NCBI GenBank assembly: GCA_009379845.1
Contig: WHSZ01000047.1
Location: 1-48,348, forward strand
Direction: 5' to 3'
DNA from: Pseudonocardiaceae bacterium
GTDB lineage: Bacteria; Actinomycetota; Actinomycetes; Mycobacteriales; Pseudonocardiaceae
DNA length: 48,348 bases
In this document: piece after piece, positions 31,644-40,865 of the stretch
How the letters are laid out: each line of letters starts with the position of its first letter
How positions within the stretch are numbered: position 1 is the first letter of the stretch
Made by a program: the position numbers and the translations under genes
Notes under the pieces: model-generated
Seen by the model: the letters and a program-made list of their open reading frames with translations, nothing else
What the model was told of the DNA's origin: nothing
Databases searched by the model: none

Positions 31644-32995
31644 TCGGACTGATCACACTGGTCGGCCTGCTGTTGCAACGCAAGCGGATCGAGGACACCG
31701 TGGGTGGCGCGCTGCGCGCCACGATCGGTGTGGTCATCTTGTTCATCGGGGTTGAGGTGTTCACCGGCGGGCTGACCAGCTTCCAGACCGTACTGGCGAG
31801 CGCGATGGGTACCACCCCGCCGAAATCCGGGAACACGCTCACCGACTTCCTCGGCACGCACGGCGGTACCGTCGCGCTCGTCATCACCGTCGCGTTCTTC
31901 GTGCACGTGCTGCTGGTCCGGATCTTCCCCGCTGCTCGGTACATCTACCTCACCGGCCACCTGATGTTCTGGATCAGCGCGGTCACCGTCGCGATGCTGG
32001 TCACCATCGCCCCGGATGCCGACCAGCTGACGCTGGTGCTCTGCGGTGCCGGATTCGTGGCCGCCTACTGGACCTTGCAGCCGTTGTGGATGCGCCCGCT
32101 GATGCGCAGGGTGATACCCGACGATCGGTTCGGCTTCGCCCACACCAGCTCGCTGACCTGCGTACTCACCGGGGTCGCGGCCAGACCATTCGGCAGCAAC
32201 GAGAAGCACGACACCGAAAAGCTGAAGCTGCCACGGCAGCTGTCCTTCTTCAAGGATGTCAACGTGAGCACCGCGCTGATCATTTCGGTGATCATGTTGA
32301 TCGCGGTGGCGCTTGCCGACTCCGCGGTGGTTTCCGAGCAGGCCGCGCAGCTGGACGAGAACCTCTCGCCGTGGGTGTGGGGTCTGCTGGTCGGATTGCG
32401 GTTCGCCGGTGGGATCGCCATCCTGCTTTTCGGCGTCCGGATGTTCCTCGCCGAGATCGTGCCGGCGTTCAAAGGTGTCAGCGACAAGTTGATTCCCGGT
32501 ACCAGGCCGGCCCTGGACGCACCGACCGTGTTCCCGGCCGCGACCACCGCGGTTATGCTCGGGTTCGTTTCGGCCACGGCGGTGTTTCTCGGATGTCTCG
32601 GCATCTTCGCGGCTGCCGGGTGGTTCACGCTCGTGCCTCCGATGATCATGCTGTTCTTCGTCGGCGGCGCCTCCGCGGTGTTCGGCAACGCGGTCGCCGG
32701 CTGGCGCGGCGCGGCGCTCGGCGGGGTGCTGACCGGTTTGGTGCTCGCCATCGGGCAGGCCATCAGCTGGAGCGCCCTCGGCGCGACGGCGCCGGAGCTC
32801 GCCACGCTTGCCGACCCTGACTGGTACGCGATCGTGTGGTTGTTCAAGGCGGTGCAGCCGATCATCGGTGGCGCGGCGATCTGGACGATTCCGATCGTGG
32901 CGCTGGCCGTGACCGCCGGCATCCTCCTGCTGCTCGGCAGGCGGGCGCGCCGGCACGCGGACCGCGATCTCGAGCCGAGCACGGAACCGAGCTGA
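31577..32995 (+). CDS. ulaA: PTS ascorbate-type transporter subunit IIC (UlaA/SgaT)
   Basis: A 472-residue membrane protein of the EIIC SgaT/UlaA family: about 11 helices, with QVPILIGLITLVGLLLQRKR near the N-terminus, GGTVALVITVAFFVHVLLVR, RYIYLTGHLMFWISAVTVAM, and RFGFAHTSSLTCVLTG, all typical of UlaA. It moves and phosphorylates the substrate with the IIB and IIA proteins encoded next. UlaA of Escherichia coli carries ascorbate; actinobacterial members may take up other sugars. The neighbouring SIS and GH38 genes point to a sugar released from a glycan. Start: ATG with GAGGTG nine bases before it. Confidence 0.92.
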   Translation: MDVIKDVLSFLADNIFGQVPILIGLITLVGLLLQRKRIEDTVGGALRATIGVVILFIGVEVFTGGLTSFQTVLASAMGTTPPKSGNTLTDFLGTHGGTVALVITVAFFVHVLLVRIFPAARYIYLTGHLMFWISAVTVAMLVTIAPDADQLTLVLCGAGFVAAYWTLQPLWMRPLMRRVIPDDRFGFAHTSSLTCVLTGVAARPFGSNEKHDTEKLKLPRQLSFFKDVNVSTALIISVIMLIAVALADSAVVSEQAAQLDENLSPWVWGLLVGLRFAGGIAILLFGVRMFLAEIVPAFKGVSDKLIPGTRPALDAPTVFPAATTAVMLGFVSATAVFLGCLGIFAAAGWFTLVPPMIMLFFVGGASAVFGNAVAGWRGAALGGVLTGLVLAIGQAISWSALGATAPELATLADPDWYAIVWLFKAVQPIIGGAAIWTIPIVALAVTAGILLLLGRRARRHADRDLEPSTEPS

Positions 32996-33005
32996 GGACG
33001 GGCAG

Positions 33006-33308
33006 ATGGCGTTGGATCGGCCGCTCGAGGTACTCACCGTCTGCGGGGTGGGGATGGGATCGAGCCTGATGTTGAAGATGACAGCGGAAAGCGCGTTGCG
33101 GGCTCTCGGAGTGGACGCGCGGGTGGAGTGTGTGGACGTCTCGACCGCGCGCGGCAAGCAGCCGGACGTCATCATCGGCCAGGACATGCACACCAGCGAG
33201 CTGCCCGAGCTCGCCCCGGTGGTGGTCACGATCAGCGATTTCCTTGACTCCGACGGTTTGGAATCGGCACTGCGGGAACGCCTCGGCGCGAAGGGATGGT
33301 TGCCGTGA
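33006..33308 (+). CDS. PTS ascorbate/lactose-type subunit IIB
   Basis: A 100-residue IIB protein with the phosphocysteine loop VLTVCGVGMGSSLMLKM; C13 is the phosphate carrier. The ALGVDARVECVDVSTARGKQ and PDVIIGQDMHTSEL segments match the UlaB-like Rossmann-like fold. It receives phosphate from IIA and passes it to the sugar on IIC. It lies ten bases behind IIC and overlaps the start of IIA. Confidence 0.93.
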   Translation: MALDRPLEVLTVCGVGMGSSLMLKMTAESALRALGVDARVECVDVSTARGKQPDVIIGQDMHTSELPELAPVVVTISDFLDSDGLESALRERLGAKGWLP

Positions 33309-33742
33309 CGGCGATCGGGGTGCGGGACGCGGTACCGGCAGCCGACTGGCCGTCCGCGGTGCGCGCGGCAGCCGGGCCGCTGGTCGAGCTCGGTGCGGCG
33401 AGCGCGGAGTATCCCGAGGCGTGTGTCGCGATGGTCGAGCGGCACGGGCCGTACATCGTGCTGACGCCCGGACTCGCGCTGGTGCATGCCCGGCCGGAGG
33501 ACGGCGGGCTCTCCGTGGGTGTGGCCGTGAGCCGGCTCGCGGAGCCCGTTGTGTTCGGCCATCCGGACAACGATCCGGTGGATCTGCTGCTGGCGTTTTC
33601 CAGCCCGGACGCCGATTCTCATGTCGCCGCACTGTCTACTGTGGCCAAAGCGCTCTCCGCTGGCCTGGCGGATCGGTTGCGCGCGGCGCGGGACGACGAT
33701 GAACTGGCCACCCTGGTGAAGGAAGCGCTGACCGATGTCTGA
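33305..33742 (+). CDS. PTS subunit IIA (mannitol/ascorbate type)
   Basis: A 145-residue EIIA of the fructose/mannitol/ascorbate fold. The phosphorylated histidine is most likely H61 in VLTPGLALVHARPEDG, followed by the expected hydrophobic strand with VVFGHPDNDPVDLLLAF. General PTS proteins HPr and EI, which must feed it, are not in this window. Start: the GTG at 33305 overlaps the IIB stop (GTGA) and has GAAGGGATGG upstream. An ATG at 33296 is also in frame but sits on that ribosome site. Confidence 0.88.
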   Translation: MTAIGVRDAVPAADWPSAVRAAAGPLVELGAASAEYPEACVAMVERHGPYIVLTPGLALVHARPEDGGLSVGVAVSRLAEPVVFGHPDNDPVDLLLAFSSPDADSHVAALSTVAKALSAGLADRLRAARDDDELATLVKEALTDV

Positions 33743-34454
33743 GGCCACAAGGGATGCCATCCGTGGCCTCCTCGACAAGGTGGACACCTCCTCCGCCGCG
33801 GCGATCACCGATGCGGCCGAGCTGGTGCTGGAATCGGTCGCGGCTGGCGGCATCGTGCACGTCGCGGGCGCGGGCCACTCGCTGGTGATGGTGTGCGAGA
33901 CGTTCTACCGTGCCGGTGGGCTCGCCGCCGTGCGGCCGGTGTGGGATCCGGCCGTGCTGCCGCTGACCGGTGCTCGGCGTAGTACCCGCGTCGAGCGCGA
34001 GGAAGGTGTGGGGCGCGAGGTCGTGCGGGCTGCCGCGCCGGCGCCGCCCGACATCATGGTGGTGTTCTCCACCAGCGGGCGGAACCCGTATCCGGTGGAG
34101 ATCGCGCAAGAATGTGCGCACCGGGGTGTGCCGGTGATCGCGGTGACCTCGATCGCCGCATCGGAGCGCTCGACGCCGAGGGCGAACGGTTCGCTGGCCG
34201 AACACGCCACGATCGTGCTGGACACCGGCGTGCCGCCGGGCGACATCGTGCACCCGCCCGATGCGCCACGGACCTCACCGGTATCCACCATCCTCGGCGC
34301 GTACGTATGGTCGGTGCTGCTCGCCGAGCTGGACGAGCTGGCAGCCGCGCGCGGTCACACGTTGCCGCGCTGGACGAGCGCGAACATCCCCGGCGGCGAC
34401 GAAGCCAACGCGGAGTTCATGGCACGCTACGGTGACCGCATCCCCGAGCTGTGA
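33735..34454 (+). CDS. SIS-domain sugar isomerase-like protein
   Basis: A 239-residue SIS-domain protein. The nucleotide-like sugar-phosphate loop reads VHVAGAGHSLVMVCETFYRA, followed by MVVFSTSGRNPYPVEIAQEC, the second SIS motif with SxS(G)xN, and VPVIAVTSIAASE. It belongs to the UPF0309/phosphoheptose-isomerase-like group, often found with PTS or mannosidase genes, and probably isomerises or deacylates the phosphorylated sugar made by the PTS. Its start overlaps IIA by eight bases, so expression is coupled. The exact sugar phosphate cannot be told. Confidence 0.85.
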   Translation: MSEATRDAIRGLLDKVDTSSAAAITDAAELVLESVAAGGIVHVAGAGHSLVMVCETFYRAGGLAAVRPVWDPAVLPLTGARRSTRVEREEGVGREVVRAAAPAPPDIMVVFSTSGRNPYPVEIAQECAHRGVPVIAVTSIAASERSTPRANGSLAEHATIVLDTGVPPGDIVHPPDAPRTSPVSTILGAYVWSVLLAELDELAAARGHTLPRWTSANIPGGDEANAEFMARYGDRIPEL

Positions 34455-34525
34455 GCTTGCGATAGGGGCGTGGGCTCGCGGTAGCGGCCGGCGCGCGAAC
34501 AACCGATGGCAACGAGGAGTTCAAC

Positions 34526-36346
34526 GTGGAGCACACCGAACAGACCATCCCGGCGTTGTTGCAGCGCAACGCCTCCGAATTCGGCGATCTACCGGCCATC
34601 ACCTCCCTGGACGATCCGGAGGCCGGCACGCTGAGCTGGGCGGAGTTCCGCGGCGAGATCGCGGTCCTGGCGCGCGGGCTGGCACATTTCGGGCTGCGCC
34701 CCCGCGACCGGATGTTGATCCAAGCATCCAGCCGGCCCGAGCACTGGATAGCCGACCTCGCGGCCGTGCACATCTCCGCGATACCCAGCACCGTGTACGC
34801 CACCCTGAGCCCGGAACAGATCGAGTACGTGGCACGGCACAGCTCGGCCCGAATCGTGGTGCTGGAAGGCGCCGAGCAGCTCGAGCGGTGGCGAGCAGTG
34901 CTGGACGAGCTCCCCGAGCTCGCGCACGTCGTCCTGCTTGATCCCGCCGCGGTTCCCGAGAATGACTCGCGGTTCGTCAGCTGGGCCGCGCTGCGCGCCA
35001 ACGGCGCGGAGTTGCACGAGGCCGATCCGGAGGCCTTCGAGCGGGGCTTGGCGAACATCCGTCCGGACGACCCGATCGCGATGATCTACACCTCGGGCAC
35101 CACCGGGCCGCCCAAGGGCGTAGTGCTCTCGCACCGCAACGTCGTCCACGAAGCGGACGCGGTGGAAACCATGCACGAAACCCCGATGCACCCCAGCAAT
35201 ATCGCCTACCTCCCGCTCGCGCACATCGCGGAGCGCGAGCTGTCCATCTATATCCCGATCTTCAAGGCGGGACACGTGCACACCCTCGCCGATCCCACCG
35301 CCGTCGTTGGCGCGCTCGGCAAGGTGCACCCGACGGGATTCTTCGGTGTGCCCCGGGTCTGGGAGAAGGTCGCCACCGGGTTGCGCGGCATGGTCGCGGG
35401 CGCCCCGGAGGAGCGCAAGGAGGCGCTCAGCGCCGCCACCGAACTGGTTCGCGAGGGCTACCGGTTGCGCAATGAGGGCAAGGAGGTCCCGGACGACCTC
35501 GCCGCGCGGATCGCCGAGGCGGACCGCACGGTGATCGGCGGGATTCGCCAGCTGCTCGGCCTCGACAACGTGCGGACCGCGGTCAGTGGTGCCGCGGCGC
35601 TACCCGTCGACGTGCTGCACTTTCTCGCCGGATTCGGTATCGAGATCATGGAAGTATGGGGGTTGAGCGAGACGACGGGCGCCGCCACCGCGAACACCGC
35701 CCGGAGCTTCCGGGCCGGGACGGTCGGCAGGCCAGTACCGGGCGTCCAGGTGCGCACCGGCGACGACGGCGAACTGTTCGTGCGCGGGCCGATCGTCTTC
35801 CCCGGCTACCTCGCCGAGGACGGCTCGATCCGGAGTGCCACGGATGCCGATGGCTGGCTGCCAACCGGCGACATCGGCACGATCGACGAGGACGGCTTCG
35901 TGACGATCACCGACCGGAAGAAGGAACTGATCATCACTTCCGGCGGGAAGAACATCGCGCCGACTCAGGTGGAGGGCCTGATCCGGCAGCACCCGCTGGT
36001 CGGTCAGGTCGCCGCGATCGGCAACGGCAGGCCGTATCTCTCCGCGCTGATCACCCTGGACGAGGAAGCGGTACCCGCGTGGGCGTCCGCGAACGGGATC
36101 GAGCAGTCGGATCCCGCGGCGCTCGCCTCGCATCCGCGGGTCCTCGAGGCCCTCGACGATGCGGTCGCCGCCGCGAACGAGCGCCTGGCACGGGCCGAGC
36201 AGATCAAGCGGTACCGGGTGCTGCCGGCAACCTGGACGCCGGAAAGCGGTGAGGTCACGCCCACCCTCAAGTTGAAGCGCGCGGTGATCGGTGAGCGGTA
36301 CCGTGCCGAGATCGAGACCCTGTACCAGACCGGGGAGGCCCGCTGA
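34526..36346 (+). CDS. Long-chain acyl-CoA synthetase (FadD15-like)
   Basis: A 606-residue adenylate-forming enzyme of the FAA1/FadD15 class. The AMP-binding loop is IAMIYTSGTTGPPKGVVLSH, then SNIAYLPLAHIAERELSIYI, YLPLAH being typical of long-chain synthetases, AVSGAAALPVDVLHFLAGFG, EVWGLSETTGA, and the C-terminal hinge ITDRKKELIITSGGKNIAP with the catalytic lysine region near the end (TPTLKLKR). It activates fatty acids with ATP and CoA. It starts with GTG and sits between the SIS gene and the mannosidase gene, where a fatty-acid enzyme is unexpected; a shared transcript is likely from the spacing (71 bp before, 3 bp after). Confidence 0.93.
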   Translation: MEHTEQTIPALLQRNASEFGDLPAITSLDDPEAGTLSWAEFRGEIAVLARGLAHFGLRPRDRMLIQASSRPEHWIADLAAVHISAIPSTVYATLSPEQIEYVARHSSARIVVLEGAEQLERWRAVLDELPELAHVVLLDPAAVPENDSRFVSWAALRANGAELHEADPEAFERGLANIRPDDPIAMIYTSGTTGPPKGVVLSHRNVVHEADAVETMHETPMHPSNIAYLPLAHIAERELSIYIPIFKAGHVHTLADPTAVVGALGKVHPTGFFGVPRVWEKVATGLRGMVAGAPEERKEALSAATELVREGYRLRNEGKEVPDDLAARIAEADRTVIGGIRQLLGLDNVRTAVSGAAALPVDVLHFLAGFGIEIMEVWGLSETTGAATANTARSFRAGTVGRPVPGVQVRTGDDGELFVRGPIVFPGYLAEDGSIRSATDADGWLPTGDIGTIDEDGFVTITDRKKELIITSGGKNIAPTQVEGLIRQHPLVGQVAAIGNGRPYLSALITLDEEAVPAWASANGIEQSDPAALASHPRVLEALDDAVAAANERLARAEQIKRYRVLPATWTPESGEVTPTLKLKRAVIGERYRAEIETLYQTGEAR

Positions 36347-36349
36347 CCC

Positions 36350-39300
36350 ATGCACGATGACCGGAACCTGATCGAGCAGCGGATCGAGCGGGTATTGCGG
36401 GAACGCCTGCGTCCCTCGGTGTACCCGGAGTCGATCCCGGCGGAGCTCGAAGTCTGGCACGCGCCGGACGAACCGGTTCCGGTCTCGGTCGGTCTCGCCG
36501 CGGACTACGCGCCGTGCCAGGTCGGCGATTGGTGGGGACCGCCGTGGGGCACCAGCTGGTTCCGGGTCACCTCGACCGTGCCGCAGGAGTGGTCCGGGCG
36601 CATCGTGGAGGCCGTCATCGATCTCGGTTTCGACAAGGGGATGACAGGTTTCCAGTGCGAGGGACTCGCATACGAGCCGGACGGCAGCCCGATCAAGGGC
36701 CTCAACCCGCGGAACACCTGGGTGCGGGTGGGCTCGCCGTCGTCAGGCGGCGAGCGGGTCGAACTGTACGTCGAGGCAGCGGCGAACCCGGTGATCCTCG
36801 GGCACCGGCCGTTCGTGCCCACCGAGCTCGGGGACAACCGAACCGCCGGGACCGAGCCGCTGTACCGGGTGGGCGGCATACACCTCGCGGTCTTCGACGA
36901 GGAGGTGTGGCAGCTCGTTCAGGACGCCGAGGTGCTCGATCAGCTGATGCACCAGCTCGGCACGGACAGTCCGCGCCGGTGGGAGATCCTCCGTGCGCTG
37001 GGCCGCGCGCTGGACGCCATCGACCTGCAGAACGTGCCGGCCACGGCGAAGGCTGCGCGGGCGGAGCTGGCCGGCGCGCTGACCCGGCCGGCGCACGCGA
37101 GCGCGCATCGGTTGTCCGCGGTCGGGCACGCGCACATCGACTCCGCGTGGCTGTGGCCGTTGCGGGAAACCGTGCGCAAGGTCGCCCGCACCACGTCGAA
37201 CGTGACCGCGTTGATGGACGAGCATCCCGGGTTCGTTTTCGCGATGTCGCAGGCACAGCAGCTCGCCTGGATCAAGGAGCACCATCCGGACGTCTTCGCG
37301 CGGGTGAAGGAAAAGATCGAGGAGGGCCAGTTCGTCCCGGTCGGCGGCATGTGGGTGGAATCGGACACCAACATGCCCGGTGCGGAGGCAATGGCTCGCC
37401 AGTTCGTGCACGGCAAGCGGTTCTTCCTTGACGAATTCGGCCTGGAGACACGGGAAGTGTGGTTGCCGGATTCGTTCGGCTACAGTGCCGCTCTGCCCCA
37501 GCTGGTCACGCAATCCGCCTCTGGCTGGTTCCTCACCCAGAAGATCTCCTGGAACCAGGCGAACAAGTTCCCGCACCACACCTTCTTCTGGGAAGGCATC
37601 GACGGCACCCGGGTGTTCACTCACTTCCCGCCCGTGGACACCTACAACTCGGAATTCTCCGGGAAGGAGCTGGCTCACGCCGCCGGCAACTTCGCGGAGA
37701 AGGGCAAGGCCACCCGCTCGCTACTGCCGTTCGGCTGGGGCGACGGTGGCGGCGGGCCCACCCGCGAGATGCTCGCCAGAGCCGCTCGACTGTCCAATCT
37801 AGAAGGATCGGCACGGGTGGAGATCGAGCGGCCGGACGAATTCTTCCGCAAGGCGCACGAGGAGTACCCGGACGCACCGGTATGGGTCGGCGAGCTGTAC
37901 CTGGAGTTCCACCGCGGGACCTACACCAGCCAGGCCAAGACCAAGCAGGGCAACCGGCGCAGCGAGCACCTGCTACGCGAGGCGGAGCTGTGGGCGGCCA
38001 CCGCGTCCGTCCAACTCGGACACTCCTATCCGTACGAGCAGCTGGACCGGATCTGGAAAACCGTGCTGCTGAACCAGTTCCATGACATTCTCCCCGGCTC
38101 TTCGATCGCCTGGGTGCACCGGGAGGCCGAGCAAAGCTACGCGGCGATCGCCGACGAGCTGGAGCAGCTGATAACGACGGCCCAGCAGCAGCTGGCCGGC
38201 GAGGGCACCGAAGCGATCGTGTTCAACGCCGCACCGCACGCCAGGGACGGCATCGAGGCCGGGGGCGCGGCGACGGTGTCCATGCCGGACGGTTCGGTTC
38301 GGGTCGACGAGCGGGACGGCGGCTTCGTGCTCGACAACGGCCTGCTCCGCACGGTGATCGACCGGCGGGGGCTGCTCACCTCGATGCTCGATCTTACGAT
38401 GGATCGCGAGGTGCTCCCGCCGGGTGCGGCTGCGAACCTGCTGCAGCTGCACCAAGATCTGCCGAACAAGTGGGACGCCTGGGACGTGGACGCGTTCTAC
38501 CGCAACACGGTCACCGACCTCACCGAAGCCGACGAGATCGCGGTGTCCTCCACCGACTCGTACCACGTCTCGATCCGGATCGTCCGGTCGTTCTCCCAGT
38601 CCACCGTCACGCAGCTGCTGACACTGCGGGCCGGAGCGCGTCAGGTGGACATCGACACCGGTGTGGACTGGCACGAGTCGGAAAAGTTCCTCAAGCTCGC
38701 CTTCCCCGTCGACCTGCAGACCGACCGGTTCGCATCGGAAACCCAGTTCGGGCACGTCTACCGGCCGACGCACGGCAACACCAGCTGGGACGCGGCGAAA
38801 TTCGAATGCTGCGCGCACCGCTGGGTACACCTGGCCGAGCCCGGTTACGGTGTCGCGCTTGTCAACGACTCCACGTACGGCCACGACGTGAGCCGCGCAG
38901 CGAAGAGCGAGGGAGGCGTCAGCACGACGGTGCGAGCATCGTTGTTGCGCGCTCCCCGCTTCCCCGACCCGGACACCGATCACGGCGTGCACCGGTTCCG
39001 GCACGCACTGCTCGCCGGCGCCGGCGTCGACGACGCGGTGCGCGAGGGCTACCGGGTCAACCTGCCGACCAGGGTGGTGCACGGTTCCCGGTCGGTGCGG
39101 CCGCTGGTGTCCGTGGACAACCCGGCCGTGGTTGTGGAGTCCGTGAAGCTCGCCGAGGACCGGTCCGGAGACGTCGTCGTTCGGCTGTACGAGGCCGCCG
39201 GCGGCCGGGCCGGTGCCCAGCTCACCGCGAACTTCCCGGTCCGCGGCGCGGTGTCAACCGATCTGCTGGAACGTCGCTGGCCGGATTCCGCCGCCTACGA

Positions 39301-39373
39301 GCTGACCAACTCTGCGCTGTCCGTCCACTTGCGGCCGTTCCAGATCCACACCCTGCGCCTTACCCCCGAGTAA
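36350..39373 (+). CDS. Alpha-mannosidase, glycoside hydrolase family 38
   Basis: A 1007-residue GH38 enzyme. The N-terminal accessory domain (to about 250) carries the WWGPPWGTSWFRV motif. The catalytic domain starts with GHAHIDSAWLWPLRETVRK (zinc ligands H262 and D264), SQAQQLAWIKEHHPDVFARV, MWVESDTNMPGAEAMARQ, and WLPDSFGYSAALPQL with nucleophile D374; NQFHDILPGSSIAWVHREA and the C-terminal beta domains follow. No signal peptide is seen, so it acts in the cytosol on imported oligosaccharides. It would release mannose from alpha-mannosides, consistent with a PTS and an SIS protein in the same operon. Its ATG lies three bases after the fadD stop. Confidence 0.95.
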   Translation: MHDDRNLIEQRIERVLRERLRPSVYPESIPAELEVWHAPDEPVPVSVGLAADYAPCQVGDWWGPPWGTSWFRVTSTVPQEWSGRIVEAVIDLGFDKGMTGFQCEGLAYEPDGSPIKGLNPRNTWVRVGSPSSGGERVELYVEAAANPVILGHRPFVPTELGDNRTAGTEPLYRVGGIHLAVFDEEVWQLVQDAEVLDQLMHQLGTDSPRRWEILRALGRALDAIDLQNVPATAKAARAELAGALTRPAHASAHRLSAVGHAHIDSAWLWPLRETVRKVARTTSNVTALMDEHPGFVFAMSQAQQLAWIKEHHPDVFARVKEKIEEGQFVPVGGMWVESDTNMPGAEAMARQFVHGKRFFLDEFGLETREVWLPDSFGYSAALPQLVTQSASGWFLTQKISWNQANKFPHHTFFWEGIDGTRVFTHFPPVDTYNSEFSGKELAHAAGNFAEKGKATRSLLPFGWGDGGGGPTREMLARAARLSNLEGSARVEIERPDEFFRKAHEEYPDAPVWVGELYLEFHRGTYTSQAKTKQGNRRSEHLLREAELWAATASVQLGHSYPYEQLDRIWKTVLLNQFHDILPGSSIAWVHREAEQSYAAIADELEQLITTAQQQLAGEGTEAIVFNAAPHARDGIEAGGAATVSMPDGSVRVDERDGGFVLDNGLLRTVIDRRGLLTSMLDLTMDREVLPPGAAANLLQLHQDLPNKWDAWDVDAFYRNTVTDLTEADEIAVSSTDSYHVSIRIVRSFSQSTVTQLLTLRAGARQVDIDTGVDWHESEKFLKLAFPVDLQTDRFASETQFGHVYRPTHGNTSWDAAKFECCAHRWVHLAEPGYGVALVNDSTYGHDVSRAAKSEGGVSTTVRASLLRAPRFPDPDTDHGVHRFRHALLAGAGVDDAVREGYRVNLPTRVVHGSRSVRPLVSVDNPAVVVESVKLAEDRSGDVVVRLYEAAGGRAGAQLTANFPVRGAVSTDLLERRWPDSAAYELTNSALSVHLRPFQIHTLRLTPE

Positions 39374-39397
39374 CGGGTATGTGCAGCTGGCCTGACG

Positions 39398-39439
39398 AAC
39401 GGACTAGACCGTTTTAGTCGTATTTACGGTCTAGACCGT
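39398..39439. promoter_or_regulatory. Two HutC-type GntR operators upstream of eutH
   Basis: ACGGTCTAGACCGT (39426-39439) is a perfect palindrome holding the HutC-subfamily core GTNTANAC. AACGGACTAGACCGTT (39398-39413) is the same site with one mismatched pair. Their centres are 27 bp apart. They lie between the mannosidase stop and the eutH start, 27 bp from the latter, so they should control eutH. They differ from the operator at 31411 in the flanking bases. Confidence 0.75.
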
Positions 39440-39466
39440 TCGCCAACTCGGCTCTAGGATCACACG

Positions 39467-40702
39467 ATGGCTGTCGTGGGCAATGTCGTGATCGGCATCA
39501 TCATGGTGTTCGTGGTACTCGGTGCGATCGCCGCGATCCGGGACAACACGCGCGGGCTCGGCAAGGAGTTCACCGAAGGGCTGCATTCGATCGGGCCGAT
39601 CTTCATCCCGGTTGCCGGGATCATGGCCTCGATCCCCTACCTGTCCCGGTTCACCGAGTGGGCGATCGGGCCGATCTTCGACGCGTTCGGCGCTGATCCG
39701 TCAATGGCCGCCACCACGTTCATCGCGGTGGACATGGGCGGCTACCAGCTGGCCGAGTCGATCGCCGGGGACACCGGAAACTGGATCATGGCCGCGGTAA
39801 CCGGGTACATGGCGGGCGCGACGATCGTGTTCAGCATCCCGGTCGGGCTGGCCATGCTGCAGACCAGGGACCACAAGTACATGGCGCTCGGCGTGATGTC
39901 CGGAATCCTCACCGTGCCGGTCGGAGTCTTCATCACCACCAGCATCCTGGCGTTGAACAGCACCGCACTGCGCGGCGAGGTGTCCACCGACGCGCCGGCC
40001 GACTACACTTTCGCGCTGCCGTGGTCGTCGATCCTGCTCAACCTGGTGCCACTTGCCATCGTGGTGGTGCTGATCGCGCTGGGCCTGCGGTTCGTGCCCA
40101 AGCTGATGGTGACCGCGTTCATCTGGATGGGCAAGGTGCTCGACGCGGTGCTGAAGATCGTGCTCGCGTTGTCCATTGTGGAATACTTCACCGGCGTGTT
40201 CTCGAAGGTGTTCGGGGCGTGGGGTTTCGACCCGATCATCGCCGATGCGGAGGATCAGTTTCGGGCGCTGGAAATCGCTGGATACATCGGCATCATGCTC
40301 GCCGGCGCCTTCCCGATGGTGTACGCGATCCGCACCTATCTGGCCACGCCACTCGGCAAGATCGGCCGGCTGGTGGGCATCAGCCCGGAAGGATCGGCGG
40401 GGATTCTCGCCGCCGCGGCCAATGTGCTCGCGCTGTTCCATCTGGTGAAGACGATCCCGCCGAAGGACAAGGTGCTGTGCATCTCGTTCGCGGTGTGTTC
40501 CGCGTTCCTGCTCGGCGACCACCTGGCGTTCACCGCGAACTTCCAGCCGAACATGATTCTCGCCCTGCTGATCGGCAAGCTGGCCGCGGGCGTCATCGGT
40601 ATCGCGCTCGCCGCATGGATCGCGGTGCCCACCGCGCGCCGGCTGGAAGCTCAGGACCGGGACACTGGCGTGATCGCCGAAGACGAGTACGTGCGTTCGT
40701 AG
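39467..40702 (+). CDS. eutH: Ethanolamine permease EutH family
   Basis: A 411-residue protein with about 11 transmembrane helices that follows EutH along its length: FEAFGADPSMAATT-like region at residues 75-90, FIAVDMGGYQLAESIAG, AGATIVFSIPVGLAMLQTRD, KYMALGVMSGILTVPVG, LVPLAIVVVLIALGLRFVPK, and CISFAVCSAFLLGDHLAF near the C-terminus. EutH carries ethanolamine across the membrane at low concentration or low pH. No ethanolamine ammonia-lyase, reactivase or shell gene is near, so the imported amine must be used by enzymes encoded elsewhere, or the substrate differs. Start: ATG with AGGA eight bases upstream. Confidence 0.9.
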   Translation: MAVVGNVVIGIIMVFVVLGAIAAIRDNTRGLGKEFTEGLHSIGPIFIPVAGIMASIPYLSRFTEWAIGPIFDAFGADPSMAATTFIAVDMGGYQLAESIAGDTGNWIMAAVTGYMAGATIVFSIPVGLAMLQTRDHKYMALGVMSGILTVPVGVFITTSILALNSTALRGEVSTDAPADYTFALPWSSILLNLVPLAIVVVLIALGLRFVPKLMVTAFIWMGKVLDAVLKIVLALSIVEYFTGVFSKVFGAWGFDPIIADAEDQFRALEIAGYIGIMLAGAFPMVYAIRTYLATPLGKIGRLVGISPEGSAGILAAAANVLALFHLVKTIPPKDKVLCISFAVCSAFLLGDHLAFTANFQPNMILALLIGKLAAGVIGIALAAWIAVPTARRLEAQDRDTGVIAEDEYVRS

Positions 40703-40865
40703 TCGCGATGCCGCGTTTGGTACCCAATATGTGCGAATAACACCGTCAGAATAGCGCTATGGGTACCTAACGCCTGAACTCCGAGTTGGTGTCGCCGACA
40801 CCGGGTAGTCCGTTATTGACCAGGGCCACGGCCAGGTAACCGACACCCGGTGAAGGAGACAAATA

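Noticed and set aside
31544..33853. A very long open frame on the minus strand opposite the PTS operon
   Set aside because: It is antisense to IIC, IIB and IIA, which have clear family motifs. The product is rich in His, Arg, Asp and Gln without hydrophobic core, as expected from an antisense frame in GC-rich DNA.
39467..40702. First read as a second PTS IIC because of its helices and the upstream GntR-type sites
   Set aside because: The internal sequence (DMGGYQLAESIAG, ATIVFSIPVGLAM, SAFLLGDHLAF) follows EutH, and no IIA or IIB gene accompanies it.
40719..40767. Inverted repeat GGTACCCA/TGGGTACC behind eutH
   Set aside because: Arms are only 8 bp with a 33-base loop and no T-run; too weak to call a terminator or operator.
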